DNA of 64,000 nucleotides from Ornithinimicrobium pratense (GCF_008843165.1 NZ_CP044427.1:1178001-1242000); one strand, 5' to 3'. Numbered from the stretch's first letter, positions 35,842 to 45,175 are shown. Made by a program: numbers and translations. Notes: generated by a model from the sequence alone, not told the origin.

Positions 35842-36909
35842 TCAACGGCCCCGGGTGGCGGCGACCCAGCGGTCCACGACGGCGGCCGCGCCGCCCTCGT
35901 CGATGGCCCGGGCCGCCCGCTCCATGCCGGCCCGCACACGAGTATGCAGTCCCGCCTCGTCGGTCGGGTGCCGGTCCTCCTCCCCGGCGCTCAGCAGCGC
36001 CAGGGCGGTGCCCGCGTTGAGTAGCACCGCGTCCCGGACCGCGCCGGTCGCTCCGGCGAAGAGGTCTCTGGCCACCTGGGCGTTGTGCTCGGCGTCCGCC
36101 CCGCGCAGCGCCTGCACCGGATGGGTGGGCACCCCGAGCCGCTCGGGGTCCAGGACCCACTCGTGGACCTCACCGGTGCCAGGGGACCACCACAGCCGGG
36201 TGGTGGTCGCGGGGGTCACCTCGTCCAGCCCGTCGTCACCCCGGAAGACCACGGCCTGGGTGCCACGCTCGGCGAAGACGCCGGCGAGCAGGGGGGCCAT
36301 CCGGGCATCGGCCGAGCCGACCACCGCATACCTGGGCTGGGCCGGGTTGGTCAGTGGCCCGAGGAAGTTGAAGGCGGTCGCCACCCCGAGGTCCCTCCGG
36401 ACCGCGGCCGAGTGCCGCATCGAGGGATGGAACGTCTGGGCGAAGCAGAAGGTGATCCCGACCTCGCGGCCGACGGCGGCAACGTCCTCAGGGGTCAGGT
36501 CCAGGCGCACGCCGAGGGCCTCGAGCATGTCGGCGGAGCCGGACCGGCTGGAGGCGGCCCGGTTGCCGTGTTTGACCACGACCGCGCCCGCCGCCGCCAT
36601 GACCACCGCGGACATGGACGAGATGTTGACGGTCATCGCGCGGTCACCGCCGGTGCCGACGATGTCGATGCTCGGGCCCTTCACCTCGAAGCGGTGGGCG
36701 TGCTGCAGCATCATCGATGCCAGACCCGTCATCTCCGGCACGGTCTCACCCTTCGCGCGCAGCGCGGTCAGGAAGGAGGCGAGCTGGGCGGGGGTGGCTT
36801 CGCCGGACATCACCCGGTCCATCGCCCAGGCGGCCTGGGTGCTGTCGAGGTCCTCACCGCGGATGAGCGCGGTCAGCAGGTCTGGCCAGGTGGGGGACTG
36901 CTCGCTCAC
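35842..36909 (-). CDS. trpD: Anthranilate phosphoribosyltransferase
   Basis: A 355-residue enzyme of tryptophan synthesis that joins anthranilate and phosphoribosyl pyrophosphate. Motifs: DIVGTGGDRAMTVNIS (PRPP-binding GTGGD), VVKHGNRAASSRSGSADMLE, and NFLGPLTNPAQPRYAV. The GTG at 36909 overlaps the stop of the receiver-domain gene by 4 nt. No other trp genes lie nearby, which is common for trpD in this block (Rv2192c). Confidence 0.95.
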   Translation of the reverse strand: MSEQSPTWPDLLTALIRGEDLDSTQAAWAMDRVMSGEATPAQLASFLTALRAKGETVPEMTGLASMMLQHAHRFEVKGPSIDIVGTGGDRAMTVNISSMSAVVMAAAGAVVVKHGNRAASSRSGSADMLEALGVRLDLTPEDVAAVGREVGITFCFAQTFHPSMRHSAAVRRDLGVATAFNFLGPLTNPAQPRYAVVGSADARMAPLLAGVFAERGTQAVVFRGDDGLDEVTPATTTRLWWSPGTGEVHEWVLDPERLGVPTHPVQALRGADAEHNAQVARDLFAGATGAVRDAVLLNAGTALALLSAGEEDRHPTDEAGLHTRVRAGMERAARAIDEGGAAAVVDRWVAATRGR

Positions 36910-37325
36910 CGGCGCGCGAGGTCGGCGACGGCGGCGCAGAGGCGCGACTCGTCCAGCGGCCGTGACAAGAAGACGTCGGCCAGGGACCAGGTCGCCAACC
37001 AGCCATCTCCAGGTCGCCCGGTGAGGACGAGAATCGGCGGGCACTGGAAGACTTCGCTCTTGAGCTGGCGGCAGAGGCCCATGCCGCCGTAGGGCCGGGC
37101 CTCGCCGTCCAGGATGAGCACGTCGAAGTCGTTGCTGTCGACCTCCATCAGGACCGCGTCGGGCGTGGCGCACTCGGTCCAGCTGGACACGGTGACGTCG
37201 TCCGCAGGGTGGGTGCCGACCGCCAGGCGCACCTGATCCCGGACCGCGCGGTCGTTGCTGTAGAGCAGCACGGAGATGGAGCGGGAGACGGTGCCGACGG
37301 CCGGCGCAGCAGCGGGAGAGCTCAT
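36906..37325 (-). CDS. Atypical receiver-domain protein
   Basis: A 139-residue protein resembling a stand-alone response-regulator receiver. A core strand reads [17 protein letters not shown], the probable phospho-site strand is [20 protein letters not shown], and the later strand is [12 protein letters not shown] followed by [11 protein letters not shown]. The acidic pair normally found after the first strand is missing (LLYSND), and the conserved Lys is replaced in SRPLDE. It may be a phosphorylation-independent pseudo-receiver. It is translationally coupled to trpD. No output domain or partner kinase is present nearby. Confidence 0.72.
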   Translation of the reverse strand: MSSPAAAPAVGTVSRSISVLLYSNDRAVRDQVRLAVGTHPADDVTVSSWTECATPDAVLMEVDSNDFDVLILDGEARPYGGMGLCRQLKSEVFQCPPILVLTGRPGDGWLATWSLADVFLSRPLDESRLCAAVADLARR

Positions 37326-37418
37326 AGAGACGATGGTAGCCAGGCCGGCGCGCGATCGGCGAGCACGGGGTGGGGCGACGCGCGGCAAGGGGGTGGCACA
37401 CCTCGCGAACCGATAGGC

Positions 37419-37424
37419 CATAAT
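37419..37424 (+). promoter_or_regulatory. -10 box of leaderless ctaE
   Basis: CATAAT lies 6 nt before the GTG at 37431, close to the consensus TATAAT. It would drive ctaE-qcrCAB. Confidence 0.5.
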
Positions 37425-37430
37425 GTCCTG

Positions 37431-38090
37431 GTGGCGACAACACCTGCATCAACGATGACCGACGCGGAGCGGTTCCACGCAACCGCCTCCGGACCGGCCA
37501 CCCGGCCCAATATGACGGCCGTGGGCACCATGGTCTGGCTGGGCAGCGAGATCATGTTCTTCGCGGGGTTGTTCGCGATGTACTTCACGATCCGCTCGGT
37601 CTCGCCCGACCTCTGGGCCGAGCGCACCGAGTACCTCGACCTCACCTTCGCCTCGATCAACACCACGATCCTGGTGATCTCCTCGGTGTGGTGCCAGCTC
37701 GGTGTCTGGGCGGCGGAGAAGGGGATCCCGCACCGGACCGGCCGACTGCTGGAGATCGGCAAGTGGGGGATGCGGGAGTGGTACACCCTGACTTACCTCT
37801 TCGGCGCCACCTTCATCGCCGGCCAGGTCTGGGAGTACGCCACGCTGGTCAGCGAAGGTGTCACGCCTGCCGCCGACCCTTACGGCTCGGCCTTCTACAT
37901 CACTACCGGTTTCCACGGGCTGCACGTCATGGGCGGCCTGGTCGCCTTCCTCTTCATCATCGGCCGCAGTTTCACGGCCAGGCGGTACACCCACGCCCAG
38001 GCCACCGGCGCCGTCGTCACCTCTTACTACTGGCACTTCGTGGATGTGGTGTGGGTCGCCCTGTTCGCCGTCATCTACCTGGTCAGGTAA
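37431..38090 (+). CDS. ctaE: Cytochrome c oxidase subunit III
   Basis: A 219-residue membrane subunit of the aa3 oxidase with about five membrane segments. Conserved parts include [20 protein letters not shown], the [10 protein letters not shown] region, [12 protein letters not shown], and the C-terminal [15 protein letters not shown]. The GTG at 37431 fits a leaderless start. It is the first gene of ctaE-qcrC-qcrA-qcrB. Confidence 0.96.
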   Translation: MATTPASTMTDAERFHATASGPATRPNMTAVGTMVWLGSEIMFFAGLFAMYFTIRSVSPDLWAERTEYLDLTFASINTTILVISSVWCQLGVWAAEKGIPHRTGRLLEIGKWGMREWYTLTYLFGATFIAGQVWEYATLVSEGVTPAADPYGSAFYITTGFHGLHVMGGLVAFLFIIGRSFTARRYTHAQATGAVVTSYYWHFVDVVWVALFAVIYLVR

Positions 38091-38154
38091 GCGCGTGGGA
38101 CGCCGCACCGATGCCCCGAAGGCCCAACCTCATCGACTCCGGAAGGACCGCCGC

Positions 38155-38961
38155 GTGAGTTCTCTCGCCGCCCGTCGCCGCAGCCCCTACGCGCTGCTGG
38201 TGCTGCTCGTGCTGGGGCTGATGTTCACCGGGACCGCGTATGCGGCCCTGCAGCCCGGCACCGCCCGCCCTGGCACCTCCGCCGCGACCTCCTCGGCGGA
38301 GGAGGTCGCCCAGGGGCAGCAGCTCTTCCTGGCCAACTGCGCCAGCTGCCACGGGCTGAACGCCGAGGGCAACGAGCCGATCGGGCCCTCCCTGCACGGG
38401 GTCGGTGCCGCCGCGGTGGACTTCCAGGTGGGGACCGGTCGGATGCCCCTGGCCTCGCCCTCGACGCAGTCGGAGCGCAACGAGCAGCAGGTGCGCTTCA
38501 ACCAGGAGGAGATCTCGGCGATGGCCGCTTACGTCGACTCCCTCGGAGCGGGGCCGGCGGTGCCCGACGAGGAGTGGGTCGACCCCTCGCTGGGTGACCC
38601 CGCCAACGGCGGTGCGATCTACCGGACCAACTGCGCGATGTGCCACAACTCCTCCGGGACCGGTGGGGCGCTCACCCGGGGCAAGTACGCGCCGAGCCTG
38701 ATGGGCGTGCAGCCGGTGCACATCTACGAGGCCATGGTGACCGGCCCGCAGGCGATGCCGGTCTTCAACGACCAGAACATCACCCCCGAGGAGAAGCGTG
38801 ACGTGATCGCCTTCATCGACGCCATCGACAACGGGGTCAACGACCATGGCGGGTCCGGCATGGGCAACCTCGGCCCGGCCGGGGACACGCTGTTCGCCTG
38901 GACCTTCGGGATCGCGGCTTTCCTCGGTGCCGCGGTCTGGCTCGGACGGAAGGCTGCCTAA
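38155..38961 (+). CDS. qcrC: Diheme cytochrome c subunit of the bcc complex
   Basis: A 268-residue membrane-anchored cytochrome with two CxxCH heme sites: Cys62-Ala-Ser-Cys-His66 and Cys160-Ala-Met-Cys-His164. An N-terminal membrane segment (residues 11-31) and a C-terminal one (about 245-265) hold it outside the membrane. It carries electrons from QcrA directly to CtaC, as no soluble cytochrome c exists in these bacteria. The GTG at 38155 has GGAAGGA 8 nt upstream. Confidence 0.96.
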   Translation: MSSLAARRRSPYALLVLLVLGLMFTGTAYAALQPGTARPGTSAATSSAEEVAQGQQLFLANCASCHGLNAEGNEPIGPSLHGVGAAAVDFQVGTGRMPLASPSTQSERNEQQVRFNQEEISAMAAYVDSLGAGPAVPDEEWVDPSLGDPANGGAIYRTNCAMCHNSSGTGGALTRGKYAPSLMGVQPVHIYEAMVTGPQAMPVFNDQNITPEEKRDVIAFIDAIDNGVNDHGGSGMGNLGPAGDTLFAWTFGIAAFLGAAVWLGRKAA

Positions 38962-38964
38962 GAC

Positions 38965-40059
38965 ATGAGCACGCACGACGACAAGCACCTGCCGGCCCGT
39001 CCGGCACAGGACCGGCCGGCCCAGCCCGAGCGGTTCGAGAACCCCGGCCTGCCGCCGCACCGTCCGCGGCGCGCGGACCTGGACCCCAAGGCGGCCAAGC
39101 GGGCCGAGATGCAGGTGGTGGCTCTGTTCACCCTCTCCGTCATCGCCTCGATCGCGTTCGTGGTCGCCTACTTCGCCATCGACCCCCAGGCCCGGGCGTG
39201 GGTCCCTGGCATCGGCGAGATGAACGGCTTCCACCTGGCGCTCGGCCTGACCATGGCCTTGTCGCTGCTGGGCATCGGTGTGGGCGCCATCCACTGGGCC
39301 AAGACCCTGATGCCCGACGAGGAGTTCGTGGAGGAGCGCCACCCGCAGGCCTCCAGCCAGGAGGACCGGCTCGGCGCGGGTCAGGTGCTCTCGCACGGCT
39401 GGCGCAGCTCGCAGCTGAACCGGCGCGGTGCCATCCTCGGCTCCGCCGGTGGGGCGCTGGGTCTGTTCGCCCTGCCCGTGGTGCTGCCGGCCATCGCCGG
39501 CCTGGGTCCCGCGCCCCGGCGCGAGCAGCTCTTCAGCACCAACTGGGAGGCGGGTCGGCGGTTGATGATCGACCCCTCCGGGACGCCCATCCGCGCGGCG
39601 GACCTCACCCAGGGATCGGTCTTCCACGTCATGCCGGACGGCTTCGTCGGGCACGCCGCCATCGAGGAGCACGGAGCCGAGGCGGTCATGCATTCTCGGT
39701 CCAAGGACCCGGTCATCCTGGTCCGGATGAACCCGGCCGAGATCAAGAGCCAGAAGCAACGGGAGTGGGGCATCGACGGGATCGTCGCCTACTCCAAGGT
39801 CTGCACCCACGTCGGCTGCCCGGTGGCGCTGTACGAGCAGCGCACGCACCACCTGCTCTGCCCGTGCCACCAGTCCACCTTCGACATGACCGACGACTGC
39901 AACGTCATCTTTGGTCCCGCCAAGCGGCCGCTGCCCCAGCTGCCGATCACGATCGACGACGAGGGGTATCTCGTCGCCGCGGACGACTTCCGCGAGCCGA
40001 TCGGGGTCAGCTTCTGGGAGCGCGAGCGTCCCGGACTCCTGCCTGGAGGTAATTCATGA
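38965..40059 (+). CDS. qcrA: Rieske iron-sulfur subunit of the bcc complex
   Basis: A 364-residue protein. After a polar N-terminal region there are about three membrane segments (near 55-75, 95-115 and 160-180), then the Rieske domain with CTHVGCPVAL and CPCHQSTFD supplying two Cys and two His to the [2Fe-2S] cluster. Three N-terminal segments are typical for actinobacterial QcrA. It passes electrons from menaquinol to QcrC. The next gene overlaps by 4 nt (ATGA). Confidence 0.96.
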   Translation: MSTHDDKHLPARPAQDRPAQPERFENPGLPPHRPRRADLDPKAAKRAEMQVVALFTLSVIASIAFVVAYFAIDPQARAWVPGIGEMNGFHLALGLTMALSLLGIGVGAIHWAKTLMPDEEFVEERHPQASSQEDRLGAGQVLSHGWRSSQLNRRGAILGSAGGALGLFALPVVLPAIAGLGPAPRREQLFSTNWEAGRRLMIDPSGTPIRAADLTQGSVFHVMPDGFVGHAAIEEHGAEAVMHSRSKDPVILVRMNPAEIKSQKQREWGIDGIVAYSKVCTHVGCPVALYEQRTHHLLCPCHQSTFDMTDDCNVIFGPAKRPLPQLPITIDDEGYLVAADDFREPIGVSFWERERPGLLPGGNS

Positions 40060-41867
40060 CCGCCTACGTCCCCCAGGGGGCCGACAGCCTGCGCGACGAC
40101 GCGCAGGGTGGCTCAGGCTCGGCACACGACCCGAACAACCAGGCGTCCCCGGACGCCCAGTTCCCCAAGGCGTTGATCTGGGCGGACGACCGCACCGGCG
40201 CAGCCAAGGGCATGCGGTACCTGCTGAGGAAGGTCTTCCCCGACCACTGGAGCTTCCTGCTCGGCGAGGTCGCGATGTACTCCATGATCATCGCGCTGAT
40301 CACCGGCACCTTCCTGACCCTGTGGTTCGTGCCCAGCCTGGGGCACATCACCTACGAGGGCTCCTACGTCCCGCTCAAGGGCGTGGGGATGTCGGAGGCC
40401 TACGCCTCGACGCTGGACATCAGCTTCGAGGTCAAGGGCGGGCTGCTGATCCGCCAGCTGCACCACTGGTCGGCGCTGTTCTTCATCATCGGCCTGGCGC
40501 TCCACGCGGCCCGCGTCTTCTTCACCGGCGCCTTCCGCAAGCCGCGTGAGATCAACTGGGTGATCGGCACCGTGCTGGCGCTGCTGGCGATCATCGAGGG
40601 CTTCGCCGGCTACTCCCTGCCCGACGACCTGCTCTCCGGCACCGGCATCCGGGCGATGAACGGCTTCATGATGTCGGCGCCGGTCATCGGCACCTGGCTG
40701 ACCTTCTTCGTCTTCGGCGGCGAGTTCCCGGGCGAGGCGATCATCCCGCGCCTGTACATCGCGCACGTGCTGCTCCTCCCCGCCCTGATCGTCGGTCTGT
40801 TCGTGGCGCACCTGCTGCTGGTGGTCGTGCACAAGCACACCCAGTACCCCGGCCCGGGCCGCACCAACGACAACGTGGTCGGCTTCCCGGTGATGCCGGT
40901 GTATGCCGCCAAGGCCGGTGGCTTCTTCTTCGTGGTCTTCGGCCTGACCGCGCTGATCTCGGCACTGGTCCAGATCAACCCGGTCTGGGTGTACGGGCCC
41001 TACGACCCCACCCAGGTCACGGCCGGGTCCCAACCCGACTTCTACATGTGGTTCTCCGACGGTGCCCTGCGGTTGCTGCCGGGGTGGCTGGAGTTCACCA
41101 TCTTCGGCACGGTCTGGAGCTTCAACATCTTCCTGGGGTCGCTGGTCCTGCTGCCGCTGGTCTTCATCGTCATGGGGGCTTACCCCTTCGTCGAGGCCTG
41201 GGTCACCGGCGACAAGCGGGAGCATCACCTGCTGCAGCGTCCCCGCAATGCTCCGGTGCGGACCGCGATCGGCGCCGCGGCCATCTCGATCTACCTGGTG
41301 CTTTCGCTGGCGACCATCAACGACATCCTGGCGGTGCTGCTGAACCTGTCGATCAACGACATCACGATCGTCTTCCGGACGATGTTCTTCGTGCTGCCGG
41401 TCGTGGTCTTCATCGTGGTCAAGAAACTGTGCCAGAGCCTGCAGCGGCATGATCGGGAGAAGGTGCTGCACGGTCACGAGACCGGGACGATCATCCGCAC
41501 GCCGGAAGGCAAGTTCTTCGAGCTGCACGAGCCGATGGACGCCTACGAGCGCTGGGCGCTGGTGCAGCACGAGATGCCCAAGCCGCTGGCGCTCACTACT
41601 GGTCCGGACACCGACGAGCACGGGGTAGCCCGCAAGCGGGGCCCGATGACCGGGTTGCGCAACGGGCTGTCCAACTTCTTCTACCGCGACGTCGTCGAGC
41701 CGGTGACCCCGGTCGAGCTGGCGGCCGCTCAGCACCACGGCGAGGCCGAGGCGCTGGAGGTTGCACGGACCCCGCAGCTCGGGGCCCCCGTGGACGACGC
41801 GGCGGGTGATGAGGAGTTCGCGGACGCGCACGGCTCTGCCGTGCAGGCACCGCGCCATCACTCCTGA
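40056..41867 (+). CDS. qcrB: Cytochrome b subunit of the bcc complex
   Basis: A 603-residue membrane protein that oxidises menaquinol and binds two b hemes. Visible regions are RQLHHWSALFFIIGLALHAARVFFTGA (heme ligands; shown shortened elsewhere), GYSLPDDLLSGTG, and LFVAHLLLVVVHKHTQYPG. The Qo-site PDW-type motif and a long charged C-terminal extension (from about residue 470) follow. It overlaps qcrA and ends the ctaE-qcrCAB operon. It is the target type of Q203-class drugs. Confidence 0.96.
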   Translation: MTAYVPQGADSLRDDAQGGSGSAHDPNNQASPDAQFPKALIWADDRTGAAKGMRYLLRKVFPDHWSFLLGEVAMYSMIIALITGTFLTLWFVPSLGHITYEGSYVPLKGVGMSEAYASTLDISFEVKGGLLIRQLHHWSALFFIIGLALHAARVFFTGAFRKPREINWVIGTVLALLAIIEGFAGYSLPDDLLSGTGIRAMNGFMMSAPVIGTWLTFFVFGGEFPGEAIIPRLYIAHVLLLPALIVGLFVAHLLLVVVHKHTQYPGPGRTNDNVVGFPVMPVYAAKAGGFFFVVFGLTALISALVQINPVWVYGPYDPTQVTAGSQPDFYMWFSDGALRLLPGWLEFTIFGTVWSFNIFLGSLVLLPLVFIVMGAYPFVEAWVTGDKREHHLLQRPRNAPVRTAIGAAAISIYLVLSLATINDILAVLLNLSINDITIVFRTMFFVLPVVVFIVVKKLCQSLQRHDREKVLHGHETGTIIRTPEGKFFELHEPMDAYERWALVQHEMPKPLALTTGPDTDEHGVARKRGPMTGLRNGLSNFFYRDVVEPVTPVELAAAQHHGEAEALEVARTPQLGAPVDDAAGDEEFADAHGSAVQAPRHHS

Positions 41868-41898
41868 GCACGACGCCGAGCGCCGCCCCGATCCCGAC

Positions 41899-42297
41899 GT
41901 GGACGGGGCGGCGTCGCCGTGCCCGGAGTGCGGGCAGGTGCACGTTCCCCTGGAGATGTCCCGGGATGAGTTCGAGGACGCCGTGGGGGACGCGCTGGAC
42001 TTGGTGCCCACAGCGTTGATGGACCAGCTGGACAATGTCGTCTTCCTCATCGAGGACGAGCCGCCGCCGCAGGACCCGGACCTGCTGGGGGTCTACGAGG
42101 GGATCCCGCTGACCGAGCGCGACCTGGCCTGGGGCGGGCACGTCCCGGACCGGATCACGGTCTTCCGCGGGCCTCTGCTGCGCATGTGCCAGGACCGTGA
42201 AGAGCTGCTCGAGGAGATCGCGGTCACGGTCGTGCACGAGATCGCCCACCACTTCGGCATCGACGACGACCGGTTGCACGACCTGGGGTGGGGCTGA
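41899..42297 (+). CDS. Zincin-like metallopeptidase family protein
   Basis: A small protein (about 132 residues) with the zinc protease motif VTVVHEIAHHFG (HExxH) followed by IDDDRLHDLGW. The central part, LLGVYEGIPLTERD and PDRITVFRGPLLRMC, is typical of the short actinobacterial metallopeptidase family (DUF1025-like). Substrate unknown. The start is uncertain: GTG at 41899 places a CPECGQVH motif at the N-terminus; ATG at 41956 gives only the conserved core; and an in-frame ATG at 41806 would overlap qcrB. Confidence 0.75.
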   Translation: MDGAASPCPECGQVHVPLEMSRDEFEDAVGDALDLVPTALMDQLDNVVFLIEDEPPPQDPDLLGVYEGIPLTERDLAWGGHVPDRITVFRGPLLRMCQDREELLEEIAVTVVHEIAHHFGIDDDRLHDLGWG

Positions 42298-42318
42298 CCC
42301 CGCGCAGGTGCCGGACCG

Positions 42319-42355
42319 GCACCGGCGGTCCGGTCCGAGCCCTGCCCGCCGGTGC
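42319..42355 (+). terminator. Hairpin terminator
   Basis: GCACCGGCGG (42319-42328) pairs perfectly with CCGCCGGTGC (42346-42355), with a 17-nt loop, 21 bp after the metallopeptidase gene. No T tract. Confidence 0.45.
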
Positions 42356-42384
42356 CGACCGAGCCGGCGGGGCCGCCGCTGAAG

Positions 42385-42390
42385 TAGAGT
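42385..42390 (+). promoter_or_regulatory. -10 box of the Lrp-type gene
   Basis: TAGAGT lies 7 nt before the GTG at 42398. Confidence 0.5.
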
Positions 42391-42397
42391 GAGGCCC

Positions 42398-42682
42398 GTG
42401 ATTTCCGCCATCGTCTTGATCAAGGCCGAGGTTGACCGCATCCCCGAGGCTGCCCAGCAGATCGCCGAGATCGAAGGCATCAGCGAGGTCTACTCGGTCA
42501 CCGGGGACATCGACCTCATCGCTGTCGCCAGGGTCTCGCGCCACGAGGAGTTCGCGGACGTCATCGCCGACCGGCTCAACAAGGTGGCCGGTGTCCTGGA
42601 GACCAACACCCACATCGCCTTCCGCACCTACTCCGCCGAGGACCTGGACGCCGGCTTCGCCCTCGGTCTGGACGGCGAGTAG
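42398..42682 (+). CDS. Stand-alone Lrp/AsnC ligand-binding (RAM) domain protein
   Basis: A 94-residue protein covering only the RAM effector domain of Lrp/AsnC regulators: VISAIVLIKAEVDRIPEAA, VYSVTGDIDLIAVARV, and TNTHIAFRTYS. There is no DNA-binding helix-turn-helix. Such stand-alone domains bind amino acids and may join full-length Lrp proteins. It is leaderless and convergent with the nuclease gene. Confidence 0.88.
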   Translation: MISAIVLIKAEVDRIPEAAQQIAEIEGISEVYSVTGDIDLIAVARVSRHEEFADVIADRLNKVAGVLETNTHIAFRTYSAEDLDAGFALGLDGE

Positions 42683-42709
42683 GACACGCCCGGTCCCACT
42701 CGGGCCGCC

Positions 42710-44472
42710 TCAGACCGGCACGGCACCTGCGGGGCGGTCCCAGGGGCGGTCCAGCCCCTGGGCGAACGGCTCCACCGCGGTCCACGACTCAGCCTGCGGC
42801 TCTAACGCGGCCCGGGACGAACCGGCGCCGTCCACGGGGCAGGTCCACTCACCCTGCAGGTCGACCAGTCGGGTGCCTGGCTTTTCCAACCAGCCCAGCA
42901 CGAGCTCGGTCTCCTCGGGCAGGACCGCCCCCCCGTGGTCCTCACCCAGCACGACCTCGGCCGTCTCCCGCAGCGCCACGACGTAGGGCATCGGGTCGGC
43001 CCCGGGCGGGCTGACAGAGGTGCCCGCTAGCCGTCCGTGACGCACGCAGACCAGCTCCCATCCGCCCTCGTCGCGGCGCCGTGCGGCGATGAGCTCGGGG
43101 GTGCGGGTCAGGGGCCGCAGCCGTTGCGCGCGGGCCGCTGCCCGGACCAGCGACATCATCCGGTCGCGCAGGGTGCCGGCCTCCTCGAACCGTTCTTGGG
43201 CGGCCAGCTCGTCGAGCCGCTCGCGCAGAGCGGTGACGACCTCGCGTGAGCTGCCGCCCAGCGCGGCCCGGGCCCGGGCCACGACGTCCGCGTAGTCATC
43301 CGAGGTCTGGGCTCCGACGCACGGCCCGCCACAGCGGCCCAGGTCGAACAGCACGCAGGCGGAGTCGGCCACGGAGCGCACCGACAACCGGGTGGTGCAC
43401 TGTCGCAGCGGGACGACCTCGTGCAGGGCGGTGATGGCGGCCTCGGCGGTGCGCCGGCTGGTGAAGGGGCCGGCGTAGTGGGCGCGGTCCTCCTTGACGC
43501 TGCGGACCACGCAAAGACGGGGGAAGGCCTCGTCGGTGAGCTTGACCCAGACCGCTTTCTCCGGGTGGCGTGAGCGCCGGTTGTAGCGTGGCTTGTGCTC
43601 AGCGATCAGGCGCAGCTCGCGGACGGAGGCCTCCAGTGGGGTGGCGCACACGATCGGGGTGAGGGACTCGGCCAGCCCGATCATCTCCGCCATCCGGCGG
43701 CGGGTTTCGGAGCCGGTGAAGTAGGTCAGGGTGCGCCGCCGCAGGTCGCGTGCCGTCCCGACGTAGAGGGGCTCGCCCCGGGCTCCGCGGAAGACGTAAA
43801 CCCCGGGGGCTGCGGGCATGGCCTCGGCCAGGAAACGCTTGCGGCGCTGCGCCGGGCTCACCCGGGAGCTGTAGGACTGCAGCTCCTCCAGGGTGTGGAC
43901 CCCGAGGTTGCCCACGCGGGCGATGAGGCCGTGCAGCACGTCGACGGTCGCCCGGGCGTCGTGCAGGGCGCGGTGGTCGGGGTTGGTGGCGGCGCCGAAA
44001 AGCCGAGCCAGGCTGCTCAGCTTGTGGTTGGGCGCCTCGTCCTTGTGGACCAGCTGGCGCGCCAGTCGGACGGTGTCCAACACCGCGAACCCCGGCCAGG
44101 CGTGACCGGTCTCCAGCGCGGCCGCCTTGAGGAAGGAGACGTCGAAGCCGGCGTTGTGCGCCACCAGCACCGACCCGGAGGCGAACTGCAGGAACTGGGG
44201 CAGCACGCTGGCGATCCGTGGCGCGTCGGCGACCATGGCGTTGGTGATCCCGGTGAGGACCGAGATGAAGGCTGGGATCGGGGTCGTAGGCCGCACCAAG
44301 GTCTGAAACTCCCCCAGCACCTGCCCCCGCGCACCTTCACCGCGCCGATCTCGGTGATCTGGGAGCCGGCGGGTGAGCCGCCGGTGGTCTCGAGGTCGAC
44401 GACGACGAAGGTGACGTCGGGCAGGGCGGTCCCTAGGTCCGCGAACGTCTCCTGCACCATCTGCATGGCCAT
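42710..44472 (-). pseudogene. DEDD exonuclease / GIY-YIG (UvrC-like) fusion, frameshifted
   Basis: This locus matches the Rv2191-type fusion: a DnaQ-like 3'-5' exonuclease (VVVDLETTGGSPAGSQITEIG, with the DxE motif, then HNAGFDVSFLK and HRALHDARATVDVL) followed by a GIY-YIG nuclease (PGVYVFRGARGEPLYVGTA) and a UvrC-like C-terminal part with RCGGPCVG. The first ~50 residues are in one frame and the rest in another. The break is at a run of five C on the plus strand (44324-44328); a sixth would restore VRGGQVLGEFQTL. Start is the ATG at 44472 or 44466. Probably a sequencing error in an intact DNA-repair gene. Confidence 0.85.
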
Positions 44473-44529
44473 GAACGTAGACGGGGCCACCGACAGACCC
44501 CGGCAGGCAGGCCGAGGTAGGAGGGAAGC

Positions 44530-44571
44530 GGGCACGCATGAGCCCGCATGCATGAGCGCGCATGCATGAGC
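44530..44571. repeat. 14-bp imperfect tandem repeat, three copies
   Basis: Units at 44530-44543, 44544-44557 and 44558-44571; the last two differ at one base and contain GCATGC. They lie upstream of the nuclease gene and in the gap to the next gene. Confidence 0.7.
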
Positions 44572-44712
44572 CTGCGTGAGGAGTGCGGGAGCAGACGGGA
44601 AGCGCTGGGCAGTGGGTGGGTCGTAGATGGGCAGTGGATGGGCGGAGGACGGTCACCAACGGGGTGTGTCGGTGGCTGCCCCTACCGTCGGTCGGGACAA
44701 GGAGGTGAACCC

Positions 44713-45018
44713 ATGACCCCCACGACGTTCACCATCGACTGCGACACCTGCCCGGGCCGCGGGCGAATGTGCGGCGACTGCTTCGTCCCCGTCCTGGGAC
44801 GGGTATGGCTGCAGGATCCGCCGGTGCGGCGGACCGAGGCGCCGGACCCGACGCGCCCCGACGTGACCCTGGGCTCCGAGGCCGAGCCTGCCCGGGGAGC
44901 ACCGCTGGACTCCGATGAGCTGGCCGCGGTCAGCGCCTTCGTGCGGGCCGGCCTCGTCGACCCTGACGAGGCGGCTGCGGCGCGAGCCCAACTCACCGCG
45001 AGGTCAGCAGCGGGCTGA
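44713..45018 (+). CDS. Small protein with paired CxxC motifs
   Basis: A 101-residue protein. The N-terminal part has four clustered cysteines (DCDTCPGRGRMCGDCFVPVL), likely a zinc site. An acidic, low-complexity middle is followed by a C-terminal helix (SDELAAVSAFVRAGLVDPDE). GGAGGTG at 44701-44707 precedes the ATG. Similar small proteins sit next to acyl-CoA synthetase and DEDD nuclease genes in related bacteria, but I know no function. Confidence 0.7.
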   Translation: MTPTTFTIDCDTCPGRGRMCGDCFVPVLGRVWLQDPPVRRTEAPDPTRPDVTLGSEAEPARGAPLDSDELAAVSAFVRAGLVDPDEAAAARAQLTARSAAG

Positions 45019-45023
45019 CCAGC

Positions 45024-45077
45024 GGCGCGGCGAGGTCCGCACCGGGCTCAGTGTCGGCGCGGTGAGGTCCGCACCGG
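45024..45077. repeat. 22-bp direct repeat
   Basis: 45024-45045 and 45056-45077 match at 21 of 22 bases (GGCGCGG C/T GAGGTCCGC...). The second copy runs into the octamer array. Confidence 0.7.
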
Positions 45078-45120
45078 CCTACCGGCCTACCGGCCTACCG
45101 GCTTACCGGCTTACCGGCCT
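45073..45120. repeat. 8-bp tandem repeat, six copies
   Basis: Three copies of ACCGGCCT, two of ACCGGCTT, one of ACCGGCCT, without gaps. They lie just beyond the 3' end of the convergent acyl-CoA synthetase gene. Confidence 0.85.
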
Positions 45121-45175
45121 GCCGGTGGTGCGGGCTGCAGCAGGCCGACCCGACGGTCGTTCCGTGGCCGTCCGC

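Noticed and set aside
38083..42050. Long minus-strand frames opposite qcrC, qcrA and qcrB
   Set aside because: They are low-complexity Arg/Gly/His sequences with no motif, and the plus-strand genes are certain.
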